A stretch of DNA of 64,000 nt from an uncultured Prevotella sp. GTDB taxonomy: Bacteria > Bacteroidota > Bacteroidia > Bacteroidales > Bacteroidaceae. Positions 34,545-43,207 of the stretch are shown piece by piece; within the stretch, counting starts at the first letter, position 1; the number at the start of each line of letters is the position of its first letter. The translations under genes were made by a program, and so were the position numbers. The notes under the pieces were generated by a model, which saw nothing but the letters and a program-made list of their open reading frames with translations, had not been told where the DNA came from and searched no databases. The DNA lies in contig CAAGKM010000004.1 in NCBI GenBank assembly GCA_900770395.1, forward strand, positions 143,532-207,531, written 5' to 3'.

Positions 34545-35120
34545 TTAGTGCTGGTGTTTGCAGTGGCAGTTGCCTTCGCCGTGACCGTGGCATCCGCCCT
34601 CGCAGTTGCCGCATCCGCCACATTCATCCTCGCCGCTGATCATCTTCACCATCTGCTCAATCTCGGCATTGGTTGCTTCACGGTTCTCAAGTATTTTTCC
34701 TGTGAAGTTGATGGTTTTGCCAGCCAAAGGACTATTGAGGTCAACCACTACCACAGTGTCGGTGATATCCATCACCACTCCCATAAAACGTGTGCCGTCC
34801 TCATTCTGCAATGGGATGACAGCGTCCTTGCGGATGTGTTCCATATCAAAATGCCCGTTGATGTAGAACATGCTCTTGTCAAGCTCCACCACGCGCTCTG
34901 GATAGTAGTCGCCGAAAGCCTCGTCCTTTGTCAGTGTGATGTCATACTCGGTGCCTGCCTCCATGTCGGCAAGTTTAGCCTCCAATGCATCGATGGCTAT
35001 TCCGAAACCGCTGATGAACACGAATGGCTCGCTGGCTTTTGTCTTTTCCACTAATGATTTCTTGTCGTCTTCAACGATGTATAAACTATACTCTGTTGCA
35101 ATGTACTTGTTTGGTGTCAT
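34545..35120 (-). CDS. SlyD-like FKBP-type peptidyl-prolyl isomerase
   Basis: 191 aa. An FKBP domain with an inserted IF (insert-in-flap) domain, then a C-terminal His/Cys-rich tail (GGCGNCEGGCHGHGEGNCHCKH) that should bind Ni, Zn or Cu. This is the layout of SlyD, a cytosolic folding factor and nickel donor. The tail has at least six Cys and several His. -7 box TAACTTTG at 35146-35153. Confidence 0.92.
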   Translation of the reverse strand: MTPNKYIATEYSLYIVEDDKKSLVEKTKASEPFVFISGFGIAIDALEAKLADMEAGTEYDITLTKDEAFGDYYPERVVELDKSMFYINGHFDMEHIRKDAVIPLQNEDGTRFMGVVMDITDTVVVVDLNSPLAGKTINFTGKILENREATNAEIEQMVKMISGEDECGGCGNCEGGCHGHGEGNCHCKHQH

Positions 35121-35145
35121 ATTGTCTATCTTATTTTTTAGTTTG

Positions 35146-35153
35146 CAAAGTTA
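35146..35153 (-). promoter_or_regulatory. Promoter -7 box of SlyD-like gene
   Basis: TAACTTTG on the minus strand. Confidence 0.55.
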
Positions 35154-35250
35154 CGGAAAAAAAAGAAGAATTTACTTTACCGCTATGTTAATGTATGCTA
35201 ACAACGGTGTTAAAATATGGCAGAAATGATGTAGTCTTGCTTTTTTTGCG

Positions 35251-35258
35251 TACATTTG
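35251..35258 (+). promoter_or_regulatory. Promoter -7 box of DUF3332 gene
   Basis: TACATTTG, about 34 bp upstream of the start. Confidence 0.55.
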
Positions 35259-35291
35259 TGCGATTATTAAACCAATAAACATTATTTTATT

Positions 35292-35840
35292 ATGAAGAAA
35301 ACTATCGGATTGGCTACATTAGCCTTGGCAGTGATGATGACTACGAACTCATGTGTGGGCTCGTTTTGTATGTTCAACAAGCTCGCTTCGTGGAACAAGG
35401 GTGCCACAAAGAACAAGTTCCTGAACGAGTTGATATTTATTGTTATTTCACCTGCATATGCTGTGGCGAGTGTTGCCGACGTGCTTGTGCTCAACACCAT
35501 CGAGTTCTGGAGTGGAAACAATCCAATGGCATCTAATGTGGGCAAGACTCAGCAGGTGATGGGCACTGACGGTCGCTATTATGCTGTGAAAACTTTGAAG
35601 GACGGTTATGAGATAACCAAGCCCGATGGAGATATGATGAAGTTTGTTTATGACAAGAACACTGACGCATGGTCGCAAATTGAGAACGGCAGATGCACTG
35701 AGATATTCCGCTTCAATCCTGACGGAACAGTGAAGGCAACGCTGCCCGACGGCAACCGGATGGATGTATCACTCAATGAGCAGGGTATGTATGAGTTGCG
35801 CACAGCCGTGAACGGTGGTACATATTGGGTTGCAAGATAA
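35292..35840 (+). CDS. DUF3332 lipoprotein
   Basis: 182 aa. Signal with lipobox-like TTNSC (Cys21), then CMFNKLASWNKGATKNKFLNE and AVASVADVLVLNTIEFWSGNNPM, which are characteristic of DUF3332 proteins. A beta-rich, Asp/Gly-containing C-terminal half follows. Function unknown; probably an envelope protein. Confidence 0.85.
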   Translation: MKKTIGLATLALAVMMTTNSCVGSFCMFNKLASWNKGATKNKFLNELIFIVISPAYAVASVADVLVLNTIEFWSGNNPMASNVGKTQQVMGTDGRYYAVKTLKDGYEITKPDGDMMKFVYDKNTDAWSQIENGRCTEIFRFNPDGTVKATLPDGNRMDVSLNEQGMYELRTAVNGGTYWVAR

Positions 35841-35849
35841 GGTGGGACA

Positions 35850-36677
35850 TTAAGAAAAATATTTCTTTAGGAACATTTCTTTTTTCATTTGCGTTTCCGA
35901 AAGAAATCTCTTATACTGCTCTGAGTCTGGATTGAAAGGTCTGTGATTCAGAGCATCTTTTATAGGCTGCCATTCGGCTAAAAACTCCATTGTCTGTTTT
36001 CCGAAATAAATTTCTGAGAATCTTTCCCAGATGTAATCCACCGTCTGTTGTGATGGGTGTAGCATATCAGGAGCATAGAAACGATAGTCGCGCAACTCAT
36101 CATTCACTATTTCGTAAGCAGGAAAATAAGTCACATTTTCATTGTAGCTCTCAAACAGATTTGCTGCAAGCAGCAGTGTGGCTTTCGACAGTTGGCTGCC
36201 ATGAAATCCATATTTTGCATAGCGTATGGGGCTGACTGTTACGATTATCCGCACATTGGGATTGGCTGCTTGCAGAATGTCAGCGGCCTGTTGCAAGGCG
36301 TCTGCGCATTTCTCCACCGACAGCAGCTCCTCGTTGAACAGACGTTGTGGACGCTTCTGACAATTGTCCACAATCTCTCCGGTCTCAATCAGACGGTACA
36401 CGTGGTTTGTACCGAGTGTAAAGAGCACGATGTCGGGAACCTTGTGCATTGCGTTTCCGTCATTTGCTGGCTCTCCGTCCATCCATCGCTTCACCGAATG
36501 AAGAATGCTTACGGGATTGTACATCACCCCGTAAGGATTCTTCACCGTGCGGAAACAGTTGTCGATAAACCGCTGTCCGATGTTGTCGGCAAAGCACGAG
36601 CCGACAAACAGCAGCTCGTGTTTCGGCTCAATGGTGAATGCCGCCTTTTTTATTTCTATTTCAGTACGAAATTGCAT
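35850..36677 (-). CDS. GSCFA domain protein (SGNH-like hydrolase)
   Basis: 275 aa. LLFVGSCFADNIGQRF is the name-giving GSCFA motif near the start; the later TLGTNHVYRL and TVSPIRYA are SGNH-hydrolase-like. It lies 7 bp after fkp, so it is probably in an operon with it, linking it to capsule or glycan modification (inference). Confidence 0.88.
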   Translation of the reverse strand: MQFRTEIEIKKAAFTIEPKHELLFVGSCFADNIGQRFIDNCFRTVKNPYGVMYNPVSILHSVKRWMDGEPANDGNAMHKVPDIVLFTLGTNHVYRLIETGEIVDNCQKRPQRLFNEELLSVEKCADALQQAADILQAANPNVRIIVTVSPIRYAKYGFHGSQLSKATLLLAANLFESYNENVTYFPAYEIVNDELRDYRFYAPDMLHPSQQTVDYIWERFSEIYFGKQTMEFLAEWQPIKDALNHRPFNPDSEQYKRFLSETQMKKEMFLKKYFS

Positions 36678-36684
36678 AACTAAT

Positions 36685-39411
36685 TCAGCTTCTGCTCACT
36701 TGCAATCCCTGTTTGCTCAGCGTCATCTCCACGAAACGGGCGTTAGGGTTATTGCGGTTGGCATTGATAATCTGCTTTATCCGTGCCGCAGCCTCTGGGT
36801 CCTTAGCCACCATATACAGGTAGCCGCCACCGCCTGCACCGGGCAGTTTGTAGCCTAAGCACAGGTCATCTATAAGATTGGTGATAGCTTGGACGGCATC
36901 GGGATTTGTGCCGCAGTCTATTGCCTGATTCTGCAGCCATGTGCGGCGTATGAGCGCTCCCATCTGATTGAAGTCGTTGCGCTGCAATGCCTCGTACATA
37001 TCAAGAGTGTGTGCTTTCATTTCGCGCAGCATCTGCTGCTGAGCGTTGCTGTTGAGGAACATGCGGCGCACAATCTCACCGAGAATGCTCTTGGCTGTTC
37101 GGGTGATGCCTGTATAATATAAAAGGTGACAGCTTGCATATTCAGGCTGTGTGAATACATTGTCGGGCAACCAGCGCACCAAAGGATTTTGCTCGAAGCC
37201 GCGGGTGGTCTGTAGCAGTTTCACTCCACCGAATACACCGCCGTACTGGTCTTGCCAACCGCCGCCGGTGGTGAGCATCTGCTCAAGCACAAGTGTGCGT
37301 TTGCAAATCTCAGCTTTGTCCCATGCCAATGCGCAGAAGTCGTTGATGGCTCCCAATACCGTGGCTGCTAAAATGCTGCTTGTTCCCAGTCCGCTGCCTG
37401 CTGGTATTGCTGAGAGCAGAGTCACCTCCATTCCGCAGCCAAAATCACGCAGTTGTGCCTCGAGTGTGGGGTATTGGGTTGTGGAGAATCCTGGTTGGAA
37501 TCCTGCTAATACCAATGCCGCCTTGGGTATTGAGAACGGGCTGCCCACGTGCTTGAAGTCGGCAAGCTGCTCGTAGGTCTCAATGATCTCGGCTGCTCCG
37601 AGGTCGATACTTCGTAGCACTATGTGTGGTTCCTTGCAGGGCTTGATGTATGTTTGCAACGGCGGTTGTCCGTTAAGTTCGATTGCGAGGTTTACCACGT
37701 TGCCGCCTTCGGTCAAGCAGTAGGGTGGGGTGTCGGTCCATCCTCCTGCAATGTCGATGCGCACTGGTGAGCGGCTCCACACTATCTGGTCTTTGTACAC
37801 CGACATCTGCGGCTGCTGTCTCTCTGCCAATACAGTGTCGGTGAGACGCTCGCCAAGTAGATGGAACGCCTTGTCGGAATACTCCTCGTAAGGCTTGCCG
37901 TTCAGCCGTGCCAGCTGAGAGCGGAACATTGCATCGTGAATCTGCGTCATTGCCGGAGCATCGTCAGCTATAGGCTTTGGCTCAGGGATGTTGTTTTTGG
38001 CAAACTGCTGTGCCGCATCGTTGAGATCGAGCTGATAGAACACGCTGTGCTGATAGTTGTCGGCAAGTGCGGTCCAGTTTTCCTTGCGGAACTCGTTGCG
38101 CTGCTCAAATAGCCTTATGAGATTTGCCTCGTTTGATATCTGATCGGCGCTTTTCAGCTCGTAGCCTGTGAGGTTCACCTCTTCACTCAGCATCATGTTG
38201 AGCACCCTGCCCATATCCTCCACGCTGTCGACAACGGGGAACATCGGTGTCTGCTGTATTGGACCGGCAAACTTGTCAGTAGTCTTGTAAGGGCGTACCA
38301 CCCACTTGCTCTCGCCAATAGGAACGATGTCTACGCACTGGCGTGGCTGCAGCTTTATCTGCCAGTCGTTGCGCGGCACACCTGTTATGATGTTGTCGTG
38401 GGCGAGTGTCCAGCCTTTGCCAATGTGTGAGTTCTCTATCCAGAGGTTGGTGTTCTGTTCGGTTATCTTTATGTCCGACACCGCATTTTGTATGAATATC
38501 GAGGGGTGAGGCTTTCTGCCCTTGTGTATAATCTCTCGCTGGTCGTTCACGATGTTCTGTATTGCGAGTGTCGATGAGATCATCTCGTCGCTGGTGCCGT
38601 AGTGATAGAACTCACCTCCGGGCAGCGGCAGAATTGCCACGCTCAGCTGGCGCAGCTCCTCGTCAACTATTATAGGGTCGGTGCCAAGGGTACATCCGAA
38701 CTCCGAGTACAGGTCGTACTCCTTTATCTCGCCGTTCACCTTGCTGCGGTCCATGAGCAGCTTCACGGCACGGTCGCTCAGCATCCATATACCTATATCG
38801 GTGAGGTAGAATCCTGTGTGCAGCAACTCGTTGAGTGTGGTCAGCGAAGGCTTTTGCAGCATTTGTTTCAGAATGTTTGGTGTTGAGCGGTCGCTCACAA
38901 ACACTCCGTGGTCGGTGGCTATCGAGGCATCGAGCCATAGTCCGTAGCACACCACATCGGCCTCGGGCACAGCTTGCAGCTGCTCTGCGGCACGGATATA
39001 TACGTCGCCGCTCACAATCATCGTGTGAATATTGTCAGGTGCGAGCTTCATCAATCGCTCATATAATGGCACCTGCAGACTGAGTAAGTCCTGCGACAAT
39101 CTTTGTCCACGCTCCCAGCGGAACACGGGTATCGGTGTAAGTATCTTGCCGCTTGGAGCATAACTCGGCAGGCGTCGGCTCTGTCCTCCGGCGTGCAGTA
39201 GTATGCGGCGGTCGCTGGCGAGCCAACTGTCGAAATCCATGCCGTTGCCCCATTCCCTGTGACATTCCTCCAGCAGCCACGTCGTGCCGCCTCCGCTTCC
39301 GAGCTTGTGCCCTACGGGGTCGTTGGTGCAGAAATACTCGTCTTTGTCAAGACCGGTGACTTTATGGAATGAGCCGACAAGGTTTGGCGGCAGTGACAGT
39401 AGCTTTTTCAT
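36685..39411 (-). CDS. fkp: Bifunctional L-fucokinase/L-fucose-1-phosphate guanylyltransferase
   Basis: 908 aa fusion that converts L-fucose plus ATP and GTP to GDP-fucose, the donor for surface fucosylation. The N-terminal half is the guanylyltransferase (GGGTTWLLEECHREWGNGM start region, then left-handed helix-like TENSHIGKGW). The C-terminal half is a GHMP kinase: PVRIDIAGGWTDTPPY, PAGSGLGTSSILAA and C-terminal PGAGGGGYLYMV. Same architecture as Bacteroides Fkp. Upstream promoter box is imperfect (TAACTTCG near 39443). Confidence 0.95.
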   Translation of the reverse strand: MKKLLSLPPNLVGSFHKVTGLDKDEYFCTNDPVGHKLGSGGGTTWLLEECHREWGNGMDFDSWLASDRRILLHAGGQSRRLPSYAPSGKILTPIPVFRWERGQRLSQDLLSLQVPLYERLMKLAPDNIHTMIVSGDVYIRAAEQLQAVPEADVVCYGLWLDASIATDHGVFVSDRSTPNILKQMLQKPSLTTLNELLHTGFYLTDIGIWMLSDRAVKLLMDRSKVNGEIKEYDLYSEFGCTLGTDPIIVDEELRQLSVAILPLPGGEFYHYGTSDEMISSTLAIQNIVNDQREIIHKGRKPHPSIFIQNAVSDIKITEQNTNLWIENSHIGKGWTLAHDNIITGVPRNDWQIKLQPRQCVDIVPIGESKWVVRPYKTTDKFAGPIQQTPMFPVVDSVEDMGRVLNMMLSEEVNLTGYELKSADQISNEANLIRLFEQRNEFRKENWTALADNYQHSVFYQLDLNDAAQQFAKNNIPEPKPIADDAPAMTQIHDAMFRSQLARLNGKPYEEYSDKAFHLLGERLTDTVLAERQQPQMSVYKDQIVWSRSPVRIDIAGGWTDTPPYCLTEGGNVVNLAIELNGQPPLQTYIKPCKEPHIVLRSIDLGAAEIIETYEQLADFKHVGSPFSIPKAALVLAGFQPGFSTTQYPTLEAQLRDFGCGMEVTLLSAIPAGSGLGTSSILAATVLGAINDFCALAWDKAEICKRTLVLEQMLTTGGGWQDQYGGVFGGVKLLQTTRGFEQNPLVRWLPDNVFTQPEYASCHLLYYTGITRTAKSILGEIVRRMFLNSNAQQQMLREMKAHTLDMYEALQRNDFNQMGALIRRTWLQNQAIDCGTNPDAVQAITNLIDDLCLGYKLPGAGGGGYLYMVAKDPEAAARIKQIINANRNNPNARFVEMTLSKQGLQVSRS

Positions 39412-39500
39412 AGTGTATGTTATATTATGAGTGTTTAGGCTGCGAAGTTACAATTTTTTTCCGACACAGCCAAGAAATATGCTGGATTTTTGGATACAAT

Positions 39501-39557
39501 ACACCATTACGTCCTCAAAAGTGTAGCTGAACTACACTTTTGAGGACGTAATGGTGT
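39501..39557. repeat. Perfect 26-bp inverted repeat with 5-base loop
   Basis: Arms 39501-39526 and 39532-39557 are perfect reverse complements; loop CTGAA. It is 16 bp past the MFS stop and about 90 bp upstream of fkp. No T-tract follows on the minus strand, so it is not a textbook terminator. It contains ACACTTTT, also seen in the 11.6 kb array. Confidence 0.8.
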
Positions 39558-39572
39558 GAAGATTTTGAATAT

Positions 39573-40988
39573 TTATTTCTTTGAGTTTGCCTGCTCAAGT
39601 CCATAATGCTTCTTGCCGTCGAGCACGCGGAGGATAACTGAAATGATGACAGCCATCATGCCGAAGCCTGCAAATATCCACATGGCGTTGGTGAAGTCCA
39701 TAATCTTTGTGCCGTCGGCGGCCACTGTGGTGTTTGCCTGCAGCACATTGCCGATGAGGATGGGAACCATAGACAGACCGATGTTCTGGATGTAGAAGAT
39801 TATGGCGTATGCCGACCCCAGCTGCTTCATCGGGATAATCTTAGGCACGCTGGGCCACATGGCGCTGGGCACAAGCGAGAAGGCGATGCCGAGGGTGACC
39901 ATGAGCAGCACTGCAAACACGCTGTTGACAATAGGCAGGGCGAAACAAATGTGTACCACCATGAGCATCACGCTGCCGATGATCATGAGCGTTGCGCCAC
40001 GGCCAATCCTGTCGTAAACGGTTCCGAACACTGGAGTTAGGATGATGGTTCCGAATGGAAGAATGGCAGGGATGGTGCCTGCAAACTCCGGGTCGATGCC
40101 ATATTTGGCAATCATAAGCTTTGTGGCAAATTTCAGGAACGGGAACACTCCGCTGTAGAACAGCAGACACAGGAACACGATAAGCCAGAACCCGGGATTC
40201 ACAAATATTGCCTTCAGGTCGCTCAGCTTGAAACCTTCTTCTTCGTCAGCAGTTGCTGTCTCGGTGCTGGTCTCGGCGGTAGCCATGGCTGCCACCGACT
40301 TGTCAAGCTTTCTGTCCATAACGCAGTAAACGAGGAACGCAAGCAAACCGATGATGAGGCAAACGGTGCCAAACAGGATTGGTGTTGACAGCTTGAAGCT
40401 GTGGGCGATGGGAGCCGAGCAGCCGATGGCTGCCGCTGTTCCCAGACGTGCCATTGCCACCTGAATGCCCATGGCAAGCGCCATGCCATGACCCGTGAAC
40501 CATTTTGCTATGATTTTTGTGACAGTGATACCGCAAAGCTCTGCGCCCACTCCGAAGATTGAGAAGCCGAGTGCGGCAACGAGCACCTGATTTTTAACCA
40601 TTGCCTGAGACAGTCCGAGGAACGGGATGTTCACGTATGTGGTAGGCTCTGGACTCACAAACTCTATGGCATAGAATTTGAGGAAGGCGCCGCCTGCCAT
40701 GCAGATGCATGCAAGCACTCCGGTGAATCGCACGCCCATCTTGTCGAGAATGAGACCGCCGAAGAAGAGCATCAGCAGATATACGTTGATGAAGCCGTAG
40801 GAGCCTGAGAAGAAACCATACTCGGTGCTGCTCCATCCAGGTCCGGCGGTGCTTTCGAGCATGTCCTCAAGTGGTGACATTACATCGGTGATGAAGTAGC
40901 CCATCATCATTGTGAAGGCTACGATAAACAGTGCGGTCCAGCGTGCTGCCGGTGAGTCACTGAGCTTTTGTCTTATAATCTCTGTCAT
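39573..40988 (-). CDS. MFS transporter (oxalate/formate antiporter-like)
   Basis: 471 aa, 12 predicted membrane helices, with a cytoplasmic Ala/Thr/Glu-rich linker between the halves (about 228-250). The pattern GLILDKMGVRFTG and TVYDRIGRG are MFS motif A-like loops. Resembles OFA-type MFS permeases. Substrate unknown. Lies 52 bp after the S9 peptidase gene. Confidence 0.85.
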   Translation of the reverse strand: MTEIIRQKLSDSPAARWTALFIVAFTMMMGYFITDVMSPLEDMLESTAGPGWSSTEYGFFSGSYGFINVYLLMLFFGGLILDKMGVRFTGVLACICMAGGAFLKFYAIEFVSPEPTTYVNIPFLGLSQAMVKNQVLVAALGFSIFGVGAELCGITVTKIIAKWFTGHGMALAMGIQVAMARLGTAAAIGCSAPIAHSFKLSTPILFGTVCLIIGLLAFLVYCVMDRKLDKSVAAMATAETSTETATADEEEGFKLSDLKAIFVNPGFWLIVFLCLLFYSGVFPFLKFATKLMIAKYGIDPEFAGTIPAILPFGTIILTPVFGTVYDRIGRGATLMIIGSVMLMVVHICFALPIVNSVFAVLLMVTLGIAFSLVPSAMWPSVPKIIPMKQLGSAYAIIFYIQNIGLSMVPILIGNVLQANTTVAADGTKIMDFTNAMWIFAGFGMMAVIISVILRVLDGKKHYGLEQANSKK

Positions 40989-41040
40989 TGTTATGTTGGT
41001 TTTCTGATTGTTGTTCCTTGTTGTTTTTGTTTATTCCACA

Positions 41041-43203
41041 CTATTTCAGCCACTTGTCGAGCCAGCCGAAGAATGTGCGCTGCCACAGTATGCCGTTCTG
41101 GGGCTTGAGCACCCAGTGGTTTTCATCGGGGAAGATGAGCAGCTGTGCGGGAATGCCCCTCATGCGTGCGGCGTTGAATGCCGACATGCCCTGGGTGGCG
41201 TTGATGCGGTAGTCAAGCTCACCGTGGATGCAGAGTATCGGAGTGTCCCATTTGTCGACAAAGCGGTGGGGCGAGTTCTCGTAGGTGCGCTTGGCGTTCA
41301 GCGTGAGGTCCTTGTTCCAGTAGGCATCGTCGTACTCCCAGTTAGAGAACCAGTTCTCCTCGGTCTCGGTGTACATTGCCTCAAGGTTGAAGGCACCGTC
41401 GTGGCTGATGAATGCCTTGAAACGCTTGTCGTGGTGGCCGGCGAGATAATACACGCTGAATCCTCCGAACGATGCGCCCACGGCACCGAGACGGTCCTTG
41501 TCTACGTAGGGCAGGTTGTTGGCAGCGTCGTCGATGGCTGTGAGATAATCCTTCATGCACTGACCTGTCCAGTCGCCGCTAATCTGCTCATTCCACTCTG
41601 AACCGAAGCCGGGAAGACCGCGGCGGTTGGGCAATACCACAACATAGCCGTTGGCTGCCATAATCTGAATGTTCCAGCGATAGCTCCAGAACTGGCTTAC
41701 AGGGCTTTGCGGTCCGCCTTCACAGAAGAGAAGGGTAGGATATTTCTTGTTCTCGTCGAAGTCTGAAGGCAGCATCACCCAGTACATCAGGTCCTTGCCG
41801 TCGGTGGTCTTTGTCCAACGCTGTTGAACCTTTCCGAGATGCAGCTGGTCGAGAATCTGCTTGTTTTCACTGGTGATTGCCTGAATCTTTGTCTTCTTTG
41901 CCTCCTTGCCTGGTGTCACCACATAGATGTCGGTTGGTGCCGACATGCTCTGACGGGTGATGAGCAGGTCTTTCTTGCCGATAGGCTGGATGGATGTTAT
42001 GTCTGCCCAGTTGTCGGTAATCTGGCGCACATCACCTCTGAGGGTTGTCTGATATGCGTTTACGCAACCGTGCCAAACACCGATGAATGAGATTGTCTCA
42101 GAGTCGTTCATCCAGCAGAATCCGTCTACATTACTGTCGAAAGTCTCTGTTACATAGTTTTTCTCACCTGTTGCGATATTGTAGACGCACAGACGGTTGC
42201 GGTCGCTCTCATAACCGTCGCGCGCCATGCTCTGCCATGCAATGTACTTGCCGTCGGGCGAGAACTGCGGGTTCTGGTCGTAGCCGGGATTGTTTTTCTC
42301 CACATTCTCGGGCGAATTGACAGCCTGATTGCGCAGACTCTTGGTTATGTCCACGACAGGTGCCACATAGCCTGGCTGCTTGCAAAGGTTCTTGGTCTCG
42401 CGCGTACCTATATTATACAGGTATATGTCGGTGTCGGTTGAGATGGAGTATTGTGTGCCAGTCTTCTTGCGGCAGGTGTAGGCTATCTGCTTGCCGTCGG
42501 GACTCCAGGCAAGCTGCTCCACGCCTCCGAAAGGCTCGCCGGGACACTCGAAAGGCTCGCCCTGAAGGATGTCGGTGCCCTCGGTTATGCCCTCAGGTGT
42601 AACATCGGCGAGGAAAGGATGCTGGATGCTCTCCACATAGTGGTCCCAGTGACGGTACATCAGGTCGTTTACCACGCGGCCTGTTGACTTGGGCAGGTCG
42701 GCGTGACGCTTCTCAATCACCTCGTTGAACGGCAGCGACTTTATGAGAATCACCTGCTTGCCGTCGGGCGAGAACTTGAAGCCCTCTATGGCTCCGCCGC
42801 TCTTCGACAGCTGGCGGCGGTTGGTGCCGTCGGCGTTCATGGTCCACAGCTCACCGCCCGAGAGATAGGCAATGCTCTTGCCGTTGTCAATCCACGTAGG
42901 GTCGGTCTCGCTTTTGCTACTTGTGGTGAGCTGGCGGTTGTTCTTTCCGTCGGCATCCACGATACAAATCACCTGGTGGCTCTTGTTTGCCCTGACGCTG
43001 TAGTAGCCTGTCTGGTAAACCACCTGCTTGCCATCGGGAGAAGCCGATGCGCCGGCAATGCGCCCCATTGCCCAAAGGGCTTCGGGAGTCATTCTGCCGC
43101 CTTCAATCTTGATGTTGCTCTTTCCGATGTTCACGTCCTCTTGTGCATTAATGTGGCTGCAAATACACAGTATTGCAGCCACCATTATCATAATCCTTTT
43201 CAT
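41041..43203 (-). CDS. S9 family prolyl oligopeptidase/dipeptidyl peptidase
   Basis: 720 aa from ATG 43203. Signal peptide ICSHINA/QEDV, so periplasmic. An N-terminal beta-propeller with WD40/TolB-like PDGKQI repeats is followed by an alpha/beta hydrolase: nucleophile in GASFGGFSVY (Ser), catalytic His in FPDENHWVL. Resembles DPP-type S9 peptidases of Bacteroidales. A frame upstream to 43344 overlaps yidC and is rejected. 4 bp from the yidC stop. Confidence 0.92.
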   Translation of the reverse strand: MKRIMIMVAAILCICSHINAQEDVNIGKSNIKIEGGRMTPEALWAMGRIAGASASPDGKQVVYQTGYYSVRANKSHQVICIVDADGKNNRQLTTSSKSETDPTWIDNGKSIAYLSGGELWTMNADGTNRRQLSKSGGAIEGFKFSPDGKQVILIKSLPFNEVIEKRHADLPKSTGRVVNDLMYRHWDHYVESIQHPFLADVTPEGITEGTDILQGEPFECPGEPFGGVEQLAWSPDGKQIAYTCRKKTGTQYSISTDTDIYLYNIGTRETKNLCKQPGYVAPVVDITKSLRNQAVNSPENVEKNNPGYDQNPQFSPDGKYIAWQSMARDGYESDRNRLCVYNIATGEKNYVTETFDSNVDGFCWMNDSETISFIGVWHGCVNAYQTTLRGDVRQITDNWADITSIQPIGKKDLLITRQSMSAPTDIYVVTPGKEAKKTKIQAITSENKQILDQLHLGKVQQRWTKTTDGKDLMYWVMLPSDFDENKKYPTLLFCEGGPQSPVSQFWSYRWNIQIMAANGYVVVLPNRRGLPGFGSEWNEQISGDWTGQCMKDYLTAIDDAANNLPYVDKDRLGAVGASFGGFSVYYLAGHHDKRFKAFISHDGAFNLEAMYTETEENWFSNWEYDDAYWNKDLTLNAKRTYENSPHRFVDKWDTPILCIHGELDYRINATQGMSAFNAARMRGIPAQLLIFPDENHWVLKPQNGILWQRTFFGWLDKWLK

Positions 43204-43207
43204 AATT

